Part shown: in pieces, positions 1 through 7,426 of the stretch | Layout: every line of letters begins with the position of its first letter | Position numbering within the stretch: position 1 is the first letter of the stretch | Assembly (NCBI GenBank): GCA_036401335.1 | Contig: DASWVC010000370.1 | Span: 1-13,688 of the forward strand | Direction of reading: 5' to 3' | DNA length: 13,688 nucleotides | Source: DASWVC01 sp036401335 | GTDB taxonomy: Bacteria > Verrucomicrobiota > Verrucomicrobiia > Chthoniobacterales > JAFAMB01 | Made by a program: the position numbers and the translations under genes | The notes under the pieces: model-generated | Databases searched by the model: none | What the model saw: only the letters and a program-made list of their open reading frames with translations | What the model was told of the DNA's origin: nothing

Positions 1-652
1 TCAGGATGCCGATCACCAACGAACCCGGAACCCGCCGCCACATCAGCTGGGCGTTCAACGCAAGGCCCAGAAACACGAGCGCTACGCTCGGCGTTGCCAC
101 CGGAGCCAGGGCGATAAACGATCGTTTGTCGGCCACCAGCACGCCGCCGCTCTTAAGGCCGATGAAGGCGATGAACAGCCCGATGCCAGCAGAAACGGCT
201 ATCTTCAGACTCGGCGGTATGCTGTTCAGGATAAGTTCCCGTCCTCCCGTCCACGAGAGCAGCAGGAAGACGACCCCGTTGTAAAACACCAACCCCAGCG
301 CGCCTTGCCACGGAATGCCCATGCCAAGACAAACCTGGTAGGCAAAAAAGGCGTTGCCTCCCATGCCCGGCGCGAGCGCCAGCGGGTAGTTCGTCACCAA
401 TCCCATGGCCGCGGTGGTTAACGCGGCACCGAGGGCGGTTACTGACACCAGCACCCGAAAATCGATGCCGACGACCGACAAAATCGCCGGATTTACCGCC
501 AGCACGTACGCCATCGTCGCGAACGTGGTCAACCCGGCCAGGATTTCACGCCGGGCGTTCGTGCCGCGAGCGCGGAACTCGAATTTTCGTTCCGGCCAGG
601 GCTCCCGCGATCCCGGCAACTCCGGCCTTCTCTCGGAAACGATCCTGCTCAT
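1..652 (-). CDS. AzgA-like NCS2 family purine (hypoxanthine/guanine/adenine) permease, 3' end outside window
   Basis: The first 217 codons of an inner-membrane nucleobase transporter; the gene runs off the left edge with no stop. The translation has the features of the AzgA/guanine-hypoxanthine permease branch of NCS2. A hydrophilic N-terminus of about 30 residues leads into REILAGLTTFATMAYVLAVNP, followed by MGLVTNYPLALAPGMGGNAFFAY (about residues 78-100), the signature of TM2-TM3 in this family, and several hydrophobic helices with a GLFIAFIGLKSGG stretch. The ATG at 652-650 is preceded by a clear GGAGG (662-658) five bases upstream, the only convincing Shine-Dalgarno in the window, which fixes the start. 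It lies 98 bp downstream of the TonB-dependent receptor on the same strand, so co-transcription is possible. The known family role is proton-coupled uptake of purine bases; the exact substrate cannot be read from the fragment. Confidence 0.9.
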   Translation of the reverse strand, partial: MSRIVSERRPELPGSREPWPERKFEFRARGTNARREILAGLTTFATMAYVLAVNPAILSVVGIDFRVLVSVTALGAALTTAAMGLVTNYPLALAPGMGGNAFFAYQVCLGMGIPWQGALGLVFYNGVVFLLLSWTGGRELILNSIPPSLKIAVSAGIGLFIAFIGLKSGGVLVADKRSFIALAPVATPSVALVFLGLALNAQLMWRRVPGSLVIGIL

Positions 653-657
653 TAAAT

Positions 658-662
658 CCTCC
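658..662 (-). promoter_or_regulatory. Strong ribosome binding site of the purine permease
   Basis: GGAGG on the minus strand with a five-base spacer to the ATG at 652. It stands out because the other gene starts in the window have weak or no such motif. Confidence 0.7.
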
Positions 663-699
663 ACTCAGGCGCACCTCGGACTGAAGCCATGCAAACCGC

Positions 700-717
700 G
701 CGGCGGAACCCCGCCGC
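700..717 (-). terminator. Perfect 7-bp GC hairpin between receptor and permease
   Basis: GCGGCGG, loop of four, CCGCCGC: a perfect seven-pair stem in the 98-bp gap downstream of the receptor stop and upstream of the permease. No T-run follows it on the minus strand, so it is not a canonical intrinsic terminator. It could attenuate read-through, protect the receptor mRNA 3' end, or be a relict of the hairpin repeats found elsewhere in the window. Confidence 0.35.
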
Positions 718-750
718 TCGGGCGGAGTTGCTTCGGCCCGAACGCACACC

Positions 751-3189
751 CTAGAATTTGTACGTGATCGTGCCCTCGATGTGAAACGGCAGCCGCGGGG
801 TGATCAAGTCGTTGCCGGTTCCCGCCGCAGACCCCCCCGATGAAAACAACTTCTGGTCGGTGACGTTGAACAAGTTAAGGCGGGCTTCAAAGTTCTTGTA
901 CTCATAGAACACCGCTGCATCCACCTCGTATTGCCACGGGATCTTGACGTTCTGCAGTTCACTCGTCGGGATTGGATCCGTCACCACCAGGCTTAGCACG
1001 GCGCCAAGACCGCAATTCAGCTTGTACCGCGCCTGGGCACTCACCAGCCAATGGGGCAGTCCGGCCTGCCGGTAATGGCCCGGCGGGTACGGGATGAAAT
1101 TGGGCGAGCCCACCCCGGTCCCGTACGGGGGGGCAAAGGCGTCGTAAACGTTATGGGTGAACTCACTGGCACCCGGGTCCACGAGGATGGAATCAAGGTA
1201 GGACCCGCTGAAGTTCACGTAAAAGTTCCGGTTTGGCTGGTAAGTGGCGACAAGTTCCGCCCCGTTTGTCCTCACCTCTGTGACTGCGCCGAAAGTATTC
1301 GTGAGGTTGTGTTCCTGGTGGTAACCGGCCAAACTGACAAACAGCTGATTCTTAAGAAGGTTGAATTTTAAACCGGCCTCGTAAAGGTAGTTGGTGTAAT
1401 GGTAGTTGTAGCTTGACAGCAGGCCGATGCCGTTGCCTACGCTGTTCAAATGGGCAAAGCCGCCGCCATTGTTGCCTTCGGTGGACTCGTTGAAGCTGAA
1501 AGTGCCGTAGGTTGTCGCCCAGGTTACCGGTTTGTAGGTAACGCTGGCATTGACCGATCCGAGAAGCTGGCTTGTGCTGTCCTTGGCCGGGGCGTAGCCC
1601 GGCGGAGCCACCGGGTCGCTGACTTCGTCGATGTACGTATCGAGGCGGGCTCCATACAGCAAACGCCATTGCGGGTTGAAGGTGATCTCGTGCTGGTAGA
1701 ACACGCTCGCCTCGATGCCTGTCTCTCGCAGGGTGGTCGGCTGCGCATTCGGGTAAAGCGAGTTGTAAGCAACGGCAGGGGTAGCGAACTGGTTCGTTCC
1801 CGGGACCGGGACCACGCCAAACAAATTGGTCGTGATAGGGTACAAGGAAGGGTTCTCGGTTAAGTCCGTGCCGTTCAGGTACTCATTGTAGTAATCCGCA
1901 TAGGCGGTGATGTTCACGTACCGAAACGCTATTCCTGTGATGATGCTGTTCTGGATTGAAGCAGGCTCCCGAGAAGGTTCAACGGCGTTTTTCCCGGTTT
2001 TGCCATCCCCGGAGTTGGTCGACTCGGGTGCACCGCCGAAGCCCACCGGCACGCTGAAATTGATGTGCGCTTCGAGCCGGTCCTGCAAAATGTTGGAAGG
2101 CGAAATCAGGTTGTAATACCGCTGCGCGTATTCAATCTGGCGTTGTTGGTAGTATTCGAAATAGAATTTGTTAACAATCGTCAGGTTCTCGTTGGCGTCG
2201 TAGGTGGTGTCGAACTGCACGTCGAAATTTTTGCCGAAATCACGGTCCGACGGAGCGACCAGGCCAATGCTGCGGTCCAGCTTCACTTTGCCGGTCGGAT
2301 CAATCACGCCGAAAAACTGCGGCCCTCCAACGGGCTCACCGGTCAGGTACTGTCCGTTGTCGATGAGGTCCTGGGTCGGACGGTTCCACCCGGTGTTTTC
2401 GTTGTAGTCAACCACGAAAAATTCGGTGTTGAAATCGAACCGGAGCTTATCACTGGCGATGTAGTTCAAGGCCAGGTAAACGTCGTTGCTTTGGGTGTGC
2501 TGAAAACGGTAGTAGCTGTTCGAGTACTCCCCTTCGTAACTCAGGCGAAAGGCGAGTTTATTCGGGATGATAGGGCCGCCCACGTCCTCCTGCCACCGGT
2601 AGGTGTCGTAGTATCCGGTGGTGAAACTGCTGCTGCCGTGGAACCCATCAAAATAGGGACGCTTGGTGACAAAATTGATGTACCCGCCGGTGTTCGCGGT
2701 AGGGCCATAGACCGAGGAAGGAGGGCCGGCGACGACGTCAATGGATTCAACGCCGTTCAGGCTGAGGGGTTGGCCGTCCGATCGGGTCGTGCGCTGGATG
2801 CCATTCTGGAACACCTCCGCCGGCTGCCCGCGGATCGTCGGGACATTTGCGCCCCCGAACTGGTCCGTGGTGTAGGTGCTGGGCGCCAGTTTATCGAAGT
2901 CCTGAATGCTGCGCAGGTCGGCGTCGCGCAATAACTCCGGGCTAAGCTCGGTCACGCTCCGCGGCGTGTCGACAATCGGCAGGTCCGTTCCGAAAACCGA
3001 CGAAGCACTTCTGGGCACTACGGTTTCTGAGGGCGCAACGCCCTGCACCGTAATGCTGGAGAGGTCGTTCGGGTTGGTCGAAGGCGGGCTCGCACCGGGA
3101 GGATTGGACGTAATTGCGGATACCTGCGCGTGCAGGGAGTTGCCGATTAGCGTCCCCACGGCGGCACAGTAAAGGAGTTGACGCACCAT
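751..3189 (-). CDS. TonB-dependent outer-membrane receptor (siderophore-receptor type plug and 22-strand barrel)
   Basis: An 812-residue outer-membrane active transporter. Residues 1-21 (MVRQ, then a hydrophobic LLYCAAVGTLIGN core, ending SLHA) form a signal peptide with cleavage before Q22. A low-complexity P/S/N linker follows, containing SSITVQGV (44-51) and SETVV (54-58), either of which could be the TonB box. The plug covers about 65-190: VDTPRSVTELSPELL, FDKLAPST, the IRG motif in PTIRGQPAEVFQNG, then GVESIDVVAGPPSSVYGPTA and GGYINFVTKRP, all typical of siderophore-type TonB receptors. The remaining roughly 600 residues are alternating aromatic barrel strands ending in TITYKF, with the terminal Phe needed for barrel assembly. 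The ligand cannot be told from sequence. The start is uncertain: ATG at 3189 is used here; an in-frame TTG at 3204 would add five residues, and neither has a good Shine-Dalgarno. The permease follows on the same strand. Confidence 0.93.
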   Translation of the reverse strand: MVRQLLYCAAVGTLIGNSLHAQVSAITSNPPGASPPSTNPNDLSSITVQGVAPSETVVPRSASSVFGTDLPIVDTPRSVTELSPELLRDADLRSIQDFDKLAPSTYTTDQFGGANVPTIRGQPAEVFQNGIQRTTRSDGQPLSLNGVESIDVVAGPPSSVYGPTANTGGYINFVTKRPYFDGFHGSSSFTTGYYDTYRWQEDVGGPIIPNKLAFRLSYEGEYSNSYYRFQHTQSNDVYLALNYIASDKLRFDFNTEFFVVDYNENTGWNRPTQDLIDNGQYLTGEPVGGPQFFGVIDPTGKVKLDRSIGLVAPSDRDFGKNFDVQFDTTYDANENLTIVNKFYFEYYQQRQIEYAQRYYNLISPSNILQDRLEAHINFSVPVGFGGAPESTNSGDGKTGKNAVEPSREPASIQNSIITGIAFRYVNITAYADYYNEYLNGTDLTENPSLYPITTNLFGVVPVPGTNQFATPAVAYNSLYPNAQPTTLRETGIEASVFYQHEITFNPQWRLLYGARLDTYIDEVSDPVAPPGYAPAKDSTSQLLGSVNASVTYKPVTWATTYGTFSFNESTEGNNGGGFAHLNSVGNGIGLLSSYNYHYTNYLYEAGLKFNLLKNQLFVSLAGYHQEHNLTNTFGAVTEVRTNGAELVATYQPNRNFYVNFSGSYLDSILVDPGASEFTHNVYDAFAPPYGTGVGSPNFIPYPPGHYRQAGLPHWLVSAQARYKLNCGLGAVLSLVVTDPIPTSELQNVKIPWQYEVDAAVFYEYKNFEARLNLFNVTDQKLFSSGGSAAGTGNDLITPRLPFHIEGTITYKF

Positions 3190-3378
3190 GGGGCGTAGGC
3201 CCAAGCGTTTTCCATGCCACCGAATTCATGGGTAAAAGTGAGCGAAACGCGCCAGCCTTCCAATCTGTTCGTGGGTTGATCAATCCAGTTTACTCTTCAT
3301 GTGAAGGGTTTTGCACAAACCAAACCTGGGCGGCCCAAGGCTCGCGGGCCCGTCCCCTGCCCGGCCGCTACCCCGCTA

Positions 3379-3726
3379 TTAGAGTTGACTGACAGTGTAC
3401 GCGATGGCCACTCCGACATGCGGACGTTCCCAGAAATCGGTGGACGGTTCCGGCCTCCAGTCGGTAAGGATAACCGCGTCGCCGCCGAGGTGCGCGGCCC
3501 CTGCTTGCATCCGACGGTAGTTGTCGTAGGCGGAATCGGCATTTCCTCCCGGCGTCGTCACCGTTCCTACCTCCCGGTAAGTGCGTGGCGGCGGCGCCGA
3601 AAGAATCACAATCTCATCCCGGCACCGATTTTCGACCGGGGGCAACCCCGTATCCCGGAACCCACAGCAGCCTGCAAGGACGAGGGCGACCCCGGCGGTC
3701 CCGATCACAGCTGGTTTAAACACCAC
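3379..3726 (-). CDS. Small outer-envelope lipoprotein, possibly RcsF/DUF4156-like fold
   Basis: A 115-residue predicted lipoprotein. The hydrophobic N-terminus VFKPAVIGTAGVALVLAGC has a perfect lipobox LAGC at 17-20, so processing by signal peptidase II at Cys20 is expected. The mature part contains REVGTVTTPGG, then an A/Y/R-rich helix and AAHLGGDAVILTDW. This pattern (a G-x-V strand, a spacer, then a helix ending in A-x-LG-x-DAV) resembles the small RcsF, DUF4156 and YbjQ-like domains. That resemblance is by pattern only and the function is unknown. The reading frame is open upstream to 3948, but the lipobox position demands a start near the tandem GTG codons at 3726 and 3723. Upstream of this the frame overlaps the deacetylase gene and its translation looks non-coding. 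It is divergent from the deacetylase and precedes the receptor on the same strand after about 190 bp. Confidence 0.7.
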   Translation of the reverse strand: MVFKPAVIGTAGVALVLAGCCGFRDTGLPPVENRCRDEIVILSAPPPRTYREVGTVTTPGGNADSAYDNYRRMQAGAAHLGGDAVILTDWRPEPSTDFWERPHVGVAIAYTVSQL

Positions 3727-3889
3727 CCATTCATAGCAGACATCTGCTTTGTCGGTCCAGCCATTCTGACTATTCTCACCGTACTCCCAAAACCTGCTTT
3801 CCCGGCGTTCGGATTTTCGGCCGTCACCGGCCAGGTTTCGTAAGCTGCGCTCGCCGGGCGTGGTAGTGCTGCGGTAACCTGCGGCCCTT

Positions 3890-4588
3890 GTGCTGCCGTC
3901 CACGATCTGGCTGAAACGAGAGGCACTGGGGTGGCTGCCTGCCGACACCGTTATCCTGACGTTCGACGACGGCCCGAACCTTCTGGGCCAGACGACCGCG
4001 CGGTTGTTGGACGTGTTAGAACGCGAAAAGGTCCCGGCGGCTTTTTGCGTAACGGGGCATCAAGTTGAGCGGGCACCGGGATTGGCCCGCCGGATGCATG
4101 CAGCAGGTCACCTACTGGTTAACCATACGTACAGCCATCGCCCTGAGATCCTGTTGCGATCCACTGCGCTGCAACCAGATATCTGCCGGTGCGATGAAGG
4201 GTTGGGGCAGGTGCTCGGCCAGCGCGATTACCAGAGCACGTGGTTCCGCCCGCCGGGAGGATGGATTACCCCTGCAGTACGGACCTGCGAGGCGGAACTC
4301 CGCTTGCGGATCCTGCCCGTAACCCATTTTGCGTTCGACACCTGGTGCACCCGTGCCGGTGCGTTGAAAATGGTCAACGCGCACGTACGGGTCGCCAGGC
4401 GGGATCGCGGCGGGGTGTTTGTCATTCACGACGGCCTTGTCCGTTTCCGGCCCCTGGACCGGATCTGCGACCTGCTGCCCGGTAACGACCGGTCCTGGGT
4501 TCCCGGGGCCGTTGCCAACCTGATCGGGAAACTCCGGGCGGAAGGGCTTCGGTTCGACCTCCCGGGAGAAGAGCCGTCTGCCCGCTAA
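3890..4588 (+). CDS. NodB-domain polysaccharide deacetylase
   Basis: A 232-residue protein that is nearly all NodB homology domain (carbohydrate esterase family 4). Motif 1 is TFDDGP (24-29), with the catalytic base Asp26 and metal Asp27. Motif 2 is HTYSH (79-83), with the two metal-binding histidines. Motif 3 is RPPGGW (120-125). FDTW (149-152) fits motif 4, and VIHDG (178-182) carries the catalytic His of motif 5. All expected active-site residues are present, so it should be an active metal-dependent N- or O-deacetylase on a glycan or similar substrate. There is no signal peptide or membrane segment, which is unusual for enzymes that work on cell-wall polymers and suggests a cytoplasmic substrate or a missing leader. 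The GTG at 3890 is the first possible start after an in-frame stop at 3875. No clear ribosome binding site is seen. The gene is convergent with the DUF4410 gene across a repeat-rich gap. Confidence 0.88.
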   Translation: MLPSTIWLKREALGWLPADTVILTFDDGPNLLGQTTARLLDVLEREKVPAAFCVTGHQVERAPGLARRMHAAGHLLVNHTYSHRPEILLRSTALQPDICRCDEGLGQVLGQRDYQSTWFRPPGGWITPAVRTCEAELRLRILPVTHFAFDTWCTRAGALKMVNAHVRVARRDRGGVFVIHDGLVRFRPLDRICDLLPGNDRSWVPGAVANLIGKLRAEGLRFDLPGEEPSAR

Positions 4589-4680
4589 GCGGTTCACGAA
4601 GGGCCGAAGCATCGGAGTAACGGGGCAATGGCGCTAAGGTAACGGGGTTCGGCGTCGAACAGCATTGAAATCGGCCCGGT

Positions 4681-4759
4681 CGTTAGGGCCGGCGGTCCCC
4701 TGGGTGTTAACTTAAGGCGCTTTCCCGTCTTGGCCAGCGGGGGACCGCCGGCCCTAACG
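4681..4759. repeat. 20-bp perfect inverted repeat with 39-nt loop
   Basis: The left arm 4681-4700 starts CGTTAGGGCC and the right arm 4740-4759 is its exact reverse complement. The right arm reads GGGGACCGCCGGCCCTAACG, matching the family format GGGAC, variable arm, CCCTAmCGG. The structure could form a long hairpin in transcripts from either side. Confidence 0.8.
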
Positions 4760-4776
4760 GGCCCGGGTCGCGCCTG

Positions 4777-4808
4777 CCCCGGTAGGGGAGCTTGTCCTCA
4801 AGCGCCCC
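4777..4808 (-). repeat. Hairpin repeat copy, GCTTG-AGGA-CAAGC type, minus orientation
   Basis: The reverse complement of this 32-mer matches 12301-12332 at 31 of 32 positions and 4986-5017 at 30 of 32. The core forms a five-pair hairpin GCTTG/CAAGC with loop AGGA, followed by the shared tail CCCTACCGG. Confidence 0.85.
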
Positions 4809-4810
4809 CG

Positions 4811-4838
4811 GGTAGGGTTAGTTATCCTTAACCGACCC
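4811..4838 (-). repeat. Hairpin repeat copy, GTTA-AGGA-TAAC type, minus orientation
   Basis: On the minus strand this reads GGTTAAGGATAAC, then TAACCCTACCC. It has the same AGGA loop and CCCTACC tail as its neighbour but a different, still self-complementary stem (GTTA/TAAC). Confidence 0.6.
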
Positions 4839-4985
4839 CGGAGAGCGGAGCGTTTCGGAACGCACGGCTGCCAAACGGCCGGGAAAGGGCGTCTGAGGCG
4901 CGTGGAGAGCCCAAGGCGGCTTTAAGTTAACGCTTAGGGGCCGACCGTCTCTTGCCCGTCGCGGTTGGAGGCGGGCCACCTTCCT

Positions 4986-5028
4986 GGGGCGCTTGGGGAC
5001 AAGCTCCCCTACCGGAGACCCCGTCACG
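4986..5028 (+). repeat. Hairpin repeat copy, GCTTG-GGGA-CAAGC type, with shared CACGC spacer
   Basis: Nearly identical to 12301-12343 over 43 bases, with three mismatches. Homology continues past the CCCTACCGG tail into a GTCACGC spacer. It forms an inverted pair with 4777-4808. Confidence 0.85.
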
Positions 5029-5044
5029 CCGACACCTCCTTCGC

Positions 5045-5075
5045 GGGCGCTTGAGGACACGCGACCCTGCCGGGG
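5045..5075 (+). repeat. Divergent hairpin repeat copy
   Basis: Contains GGGCGCTTGAGGACA, then CGCGACCCTGCCGGGG, a diverged copy of the family core. It is followed by GTCACGCC and a second small hairpin, GCCGGC-GGCGAA-GCCGGC (5091-5108). Confidence 0.55.
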
Positions 5076-5110
5076 GTGCCGTCACGTCACGCCGGCGGCG
5101 AAGCCGGCTC

Positions 5111-5842
5111 TCACAATTCGCCGGGGCGCTTTGGATGGCCCGGCTTGTGGGCCGGAGGCAACTCACCGCGCTGGGCCAACTGCTCGGAGATCTTAGCGGC
5201 AATGACGCGGGCCGTCCGCTTCGAATCTTCCGTGACCCCATGAGCGCCCTTTCCGGCAATGCTGACCAACGCCGCAGGCACCGTGGTGGGTGCAAGCGGC
5301 CCAACGGACGTGAGGATGCCCGGTTCGGCGTTGCTGCCCCCTGTCGTGGAAAAGGAAAACAGGGGTTGTTCCCGGCCCCTTTGGGACAAGTCATACACGT
5401 GCACCGCCGTTTCCATCTTCGTCCCGCCGGCCCCGAGGCCTAACGCCACCCGCAGCGCGCGACTGCCCTGGTTGACCCGCGTGAACTGTCCGGTAATGAG
5501 CCAGGCCATCTGGCGTCGCCGCAACCCCTTAAGCTCGTCTGCGGAGGTGACCACCGTCACCGGAAGGCCGTACCCTTCCAGCGATCGCACCAACTGGGTG
5601 CGCAGGGAGGTCTGCAGCCCGTATTCGAATGCCGCCAGATCCCGGCCGGTGCGGTCGGCCCGGATTGCCGCCTGCTGCGGAAAACTGAAGTCTTTCAGGT
5701 AGAGTACGGTGGGCCGCCCGGCGGGGCGATGCGTCCCATCCGCCCGCTCCGAAGTCACGCTCACCGAGGCGCAGCCGGCAAATGATAACAGAATTCCCAA
5801 AGCCGGCAGAACAAAAATAACGCGGCAAACAGATGTTTTCAT
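5111..5842 (-). CDS. DUF4410 family lipoprotein
   Basis: A 243-residue predicted lipoprotein. The N-terminus MKTSVCRVIFVLPALGILLSFAGC is a type II signal peptide with lipobox FAGC and lipidation at Cys24. The mature part matches the DUF4410 pattern: VLYLKDFSFP, then ADRTGRDLAAFEYGLQTSLRTQLVRSLEGYGLPV, a central ITGQFTRVNQGSRALRVALGLGAGGTKMETAVHVYDL, and a closing strand plus a C-terminal helix (TARVIAAKISEQLAQRG). The family has no established biochemical role. The frame is open to 5953, but the lipobox fixes the ATG at 5842; a weak GTGGGG lies upstream. The last residues (about PPAHKPGHPKRPGEL) are low complexity and encoded by GC-rich DNA next to the repeat cluster, so the tail may be repeat-derived. 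It is divergent from the efflux transporter. Confidence 0.85.
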   Translation of the reverse strand: MKTSVCRVIFVLPALGILLSFAGCASVSVTSERADGTHRPAGRPTVLYLKDFSFPQQAAIRADRTGRDLAAFEYGLQTSLRTQLVRSLEGYGLPVTVVTSADELKGLRRRQMAWLITGQFTRVNQGSRALRVALGLGAGGTKMETAVHVYDLSQRGREQPLFSFSTTGGSNAEPGILTSVGPLAPTTVPAALVSIAGKGAHGVTEDSKRTARVIAAKISEQLAQRGELPPAHKPGHPKRPGEL

Positions 5843-5857
5843 ATAAGTCGGCCCCAC

Positions 5858-5881
5858 CCGGGAGCGCCATGGCGCGGCCGG
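5858..5881. promoter_or_regulatory. 24-bp interrupted dyad upstream of the DUF4410 gene
   Basis: A perfect 12-bp palindrome GCGCCATGGCGC (5864-5875) is flanked symmetrically by CCGG on both sides (5858-5861 and 5878-5881). It starts 16 bases upstream of the DUF4410 start codon in the divergent gap shared with the efflux gene, a fitting place for an operator. No known binding motif is recognised. Confidence 0.3.
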
Positions 5882-6066
5882 CCAAGCCCGGCGACAACGC
5901 AGCTGTCCAGCCAGGCTGACGACTGGAGCACGTTCGGTCCGCGCAGGGTTCATGCTTCCACTCCTTCGTCCGCGATGCTTTCTTCGGTCTCACGCAATGA
6001 ACCGCCGGGGCGGGGCTGGGAACGATGCCATCCGGGAGTTGGCGTTTGACCTGAATGCGTTGACAG

Positions 6067-7320
6067 TTGGAGCCCTTGCACACCACGATTCCCAGCCCGC
6101 CAGCCCCTCGCACCGCGCTGCTATCCCTGATTTTGGCTGCCCTTGCCATGCTCGGGCCGTTTTCAATCGACATGATTTTCCCGGGTTTTCCCGCGATCGC
6201 ACGCGGTTTCGGCGCAAGCGATGTGGCCATGCAACAGATTGTCAGCGTGTACCTGGCCGCTTACGCAGCGTTAAGCTTGTTCCAAGGAGCCATTTCGGAC
6301 GCGTTCGGACGCAAGCCCGTGATCGTTGCGGGGACCCTGGCCTATGCGTTGGCATCCGCCGGATGCGCCGCCAGCTCGTCCCTGGGCTTGCTCCTGCTGA
6401 GCCGGGCGGGACAAGGCTTGTGTGCGGGCGTCGGGATGATCGTCGGCCGCGCGATCATTCGCGACCTGTTCGAGGGCGTGGCGGCACACCGCCTCATGTC
6501 GCAAGTAACGGTGATTTTCGGGATCGCACCCGCCATCGCTCCCATCGTCGGCGCGTTGCTTCTGGGTTGGACGGGCTGGCGCGGAATCTTTTGGGCGTTA
6601 ACGGCCTTTGCCACGCTGTTGACGCTAGGTTGCGCCGTGTTCTTGCCTGAATCTCATCCGCCGGAACGGCGGCGCCCCTTTACGCTGGGACCGCTCTGGA
6701 CGAGTTACCGTCAGATCGCCACCGACTCCCCTTTCGCTTTTCTCGCCCTGGCTGCCGCCATGAATTTCGGGGGCCTGTTTTTGTACATCGCGTCGGCGCC
6801 CGCCTTTGTCCTGAAACTGCTCGAACTTTCTCCGGCCGGTTTCCCGTGGCTATTTGTTCCGCTGATTGGAGGGATCACCCTCGGTGCCTGGGTTTCGGGA
6901 CGGCTGGCCGGCCGATTGCCCCTGGCGCAGATCGTCACGTTCGGCTATGGGACCATGGCCAGCGCCAATTTGGCAAACGTTGCGGTGTCCAGCTTACTTC
7001 CCCACCCCGCCGTGCCCTGGTCGGTGCTGCCCTTGAGCCTGGACGCTCTCGGATTTTCTCTGGCTGCCCCGGCACTGACGCTATTGGCTTTGGATCGATT
7101 CCCCGACCAGCGTGGGGCTGCCTCCTCGGTGCAAGCATGCCTTGCCCTGGTTACGAACGCCTTGCTGGCCGGACTGGCGTCCCCACTTCTTTCCGGAAGC
7201 GCCCAGGAGTTGGCAGCCGGGATGTTCGCATTGACCTTGCTTGGGTATGGCGGCTGGCTCGCCTACTGCAAGCAATCCAAAACCATCAATTCAATCCCTA
7301 CCCCTTTGGTGCAAGCATAG
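6067..7320 (+). CDS. Bcr/CflA family drug-resistance MFS transporter
   Basis: A 417-residue 12-helix major facilitator of the drug:H+ antiporter-1 class. TM1 carries LGPFSIDMIFPGFPAI (29-44), the Bcr/CflA signature with the membrane-embedded Asp35. The TM2-TM3 loop has GAISDAFGRKP (74-84), the MFS motif A. TM4-TM5 contains RAGQGLCAGVGMIVGRAIIRDLF and the antiporter motif C-like GIAPAIAPIVGALL. WRGIFWALTAFATLLTL precedes the central loop, and the C-terminal half repeats the six-helix plan. The length is standard. The likely role is proton-driven export of small toxic molecules such as chloramphenicol- or bicyclomycin-like compounds; the substrate is unknown. The start is TTG at 6067, limited by an in-frame stop at 6061. 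No good Shine-Dalgarno is seen. A VOC-fold gene follows on the same strand after about 105 bp; VOC proteins sometimes include antibiotic-sequestering members. Confidence 0.9.
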   Translation: MEPLHTTIPSPPAPRTALLSLILAALAMLGPFSIDMIFPGFPAIARGFGASDVAMQQIVSVYLAAYAALSLFQGAISDAFGRKPVIVAGTLAYALASAGCAASSSLGLLLLSRAGQGLCAGVGMIVGRAIIRDLFEGVAAHRLMSQVTVIFGIAPAIAPIVGALLLGWTGWRGIFWALTAFATLLTLGCAVFLPESHPPERRRPFTLGPLWTSYRQIATDSPFAFLALAAAMNFGGLFLYIASAPAFVLKLLELSPAGFPWLFVPLIGGITLGAWVSGRLAGRLPLAQIVTFGYGTMASANLANVAVSSLLPHPAVPWSVLPLSLDALGFSLAAPALTLLALDRFPDQRGAASSVQACLALVTNALLAGLASPLLSGSAQELAAGMFALTLLGYGGWLAYCKQSKTINSIPTPLVQA

Positions 7321-7426
7321 GGCCACTTGCCGGTCTTTTTAACCCGGCGGCGGGAATCGCACCATGGAAATATCCCGTGACTTCTCCTGTAACGGAACTT
7401 TCATCCGTCCCCGAGGCGGGTTACGT

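Larger units (their letters stand above)
4589..5110. repeat. Convergent intergenic region filled with inverted and hairpin repeats (cluster A)
   Basis: No convincing gene occupies these 522 bases, which separate the stop codons of two converging genes. The content is a set of short repeats: a 20-bp perfect inverted pair (4681-4700 with 4740-4759), a 32-bp element present here in both orientations (4777-4808 and 4986-5017) and again at 12301, and further hairpins at 4821-4832, 4850-4863, 5045-5075 and 5091-5108. Translations of the open frames here are rich in R, P and G and resemble no protein. Confidence 0.75.

Noticed and set aside
2065..2934. 289-codon plus-strand open frame
   Set aside because: Lies wholly antisense to the TonB-dependent receptor; its translation has no recognisable domain and reflects the codon bias of the receptor gene.
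3727..3948. Upstream extension of the small lipoprotein frame (74 more codons)
   Set aside because: It would bury the LAGC lipobox in the middle of the protein, overlaps the deacetylase start, and its composition looks non-coding.
4952..5443. Open frames on both strands across cluster A
   Set aside because: They run through the hairpin repeats; the R/P/G-rich translations are repeat-derived and overlap the DUF4410 gene.
6043..6066. Promoter with TTGACC just before the efflux gene
   Set aside because: A -10 box at the proper distance would fall inside the coding region, leaving no room for a transcript start before the TTG codon.
5529..6230. 233-codon minus-strand open frame spanning the divergent gap
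   Set aside because: Overlaps the DUF4410 and efflux genes in another frame; low-complexity translation with no family resemblance.
5952..6650. 232-codon plus-strand open frame
   Set aside because: Overlaps the well-supported Bcr/CflA gene in a different frame and has an Arg- and Gly-rich shadow composition.
7364..7426. N-terminal extension of the VOC protein
   Set aside because: The 21 extra residues do not fit the VOC fold, and the ATG at 7427 gives the usual family length.
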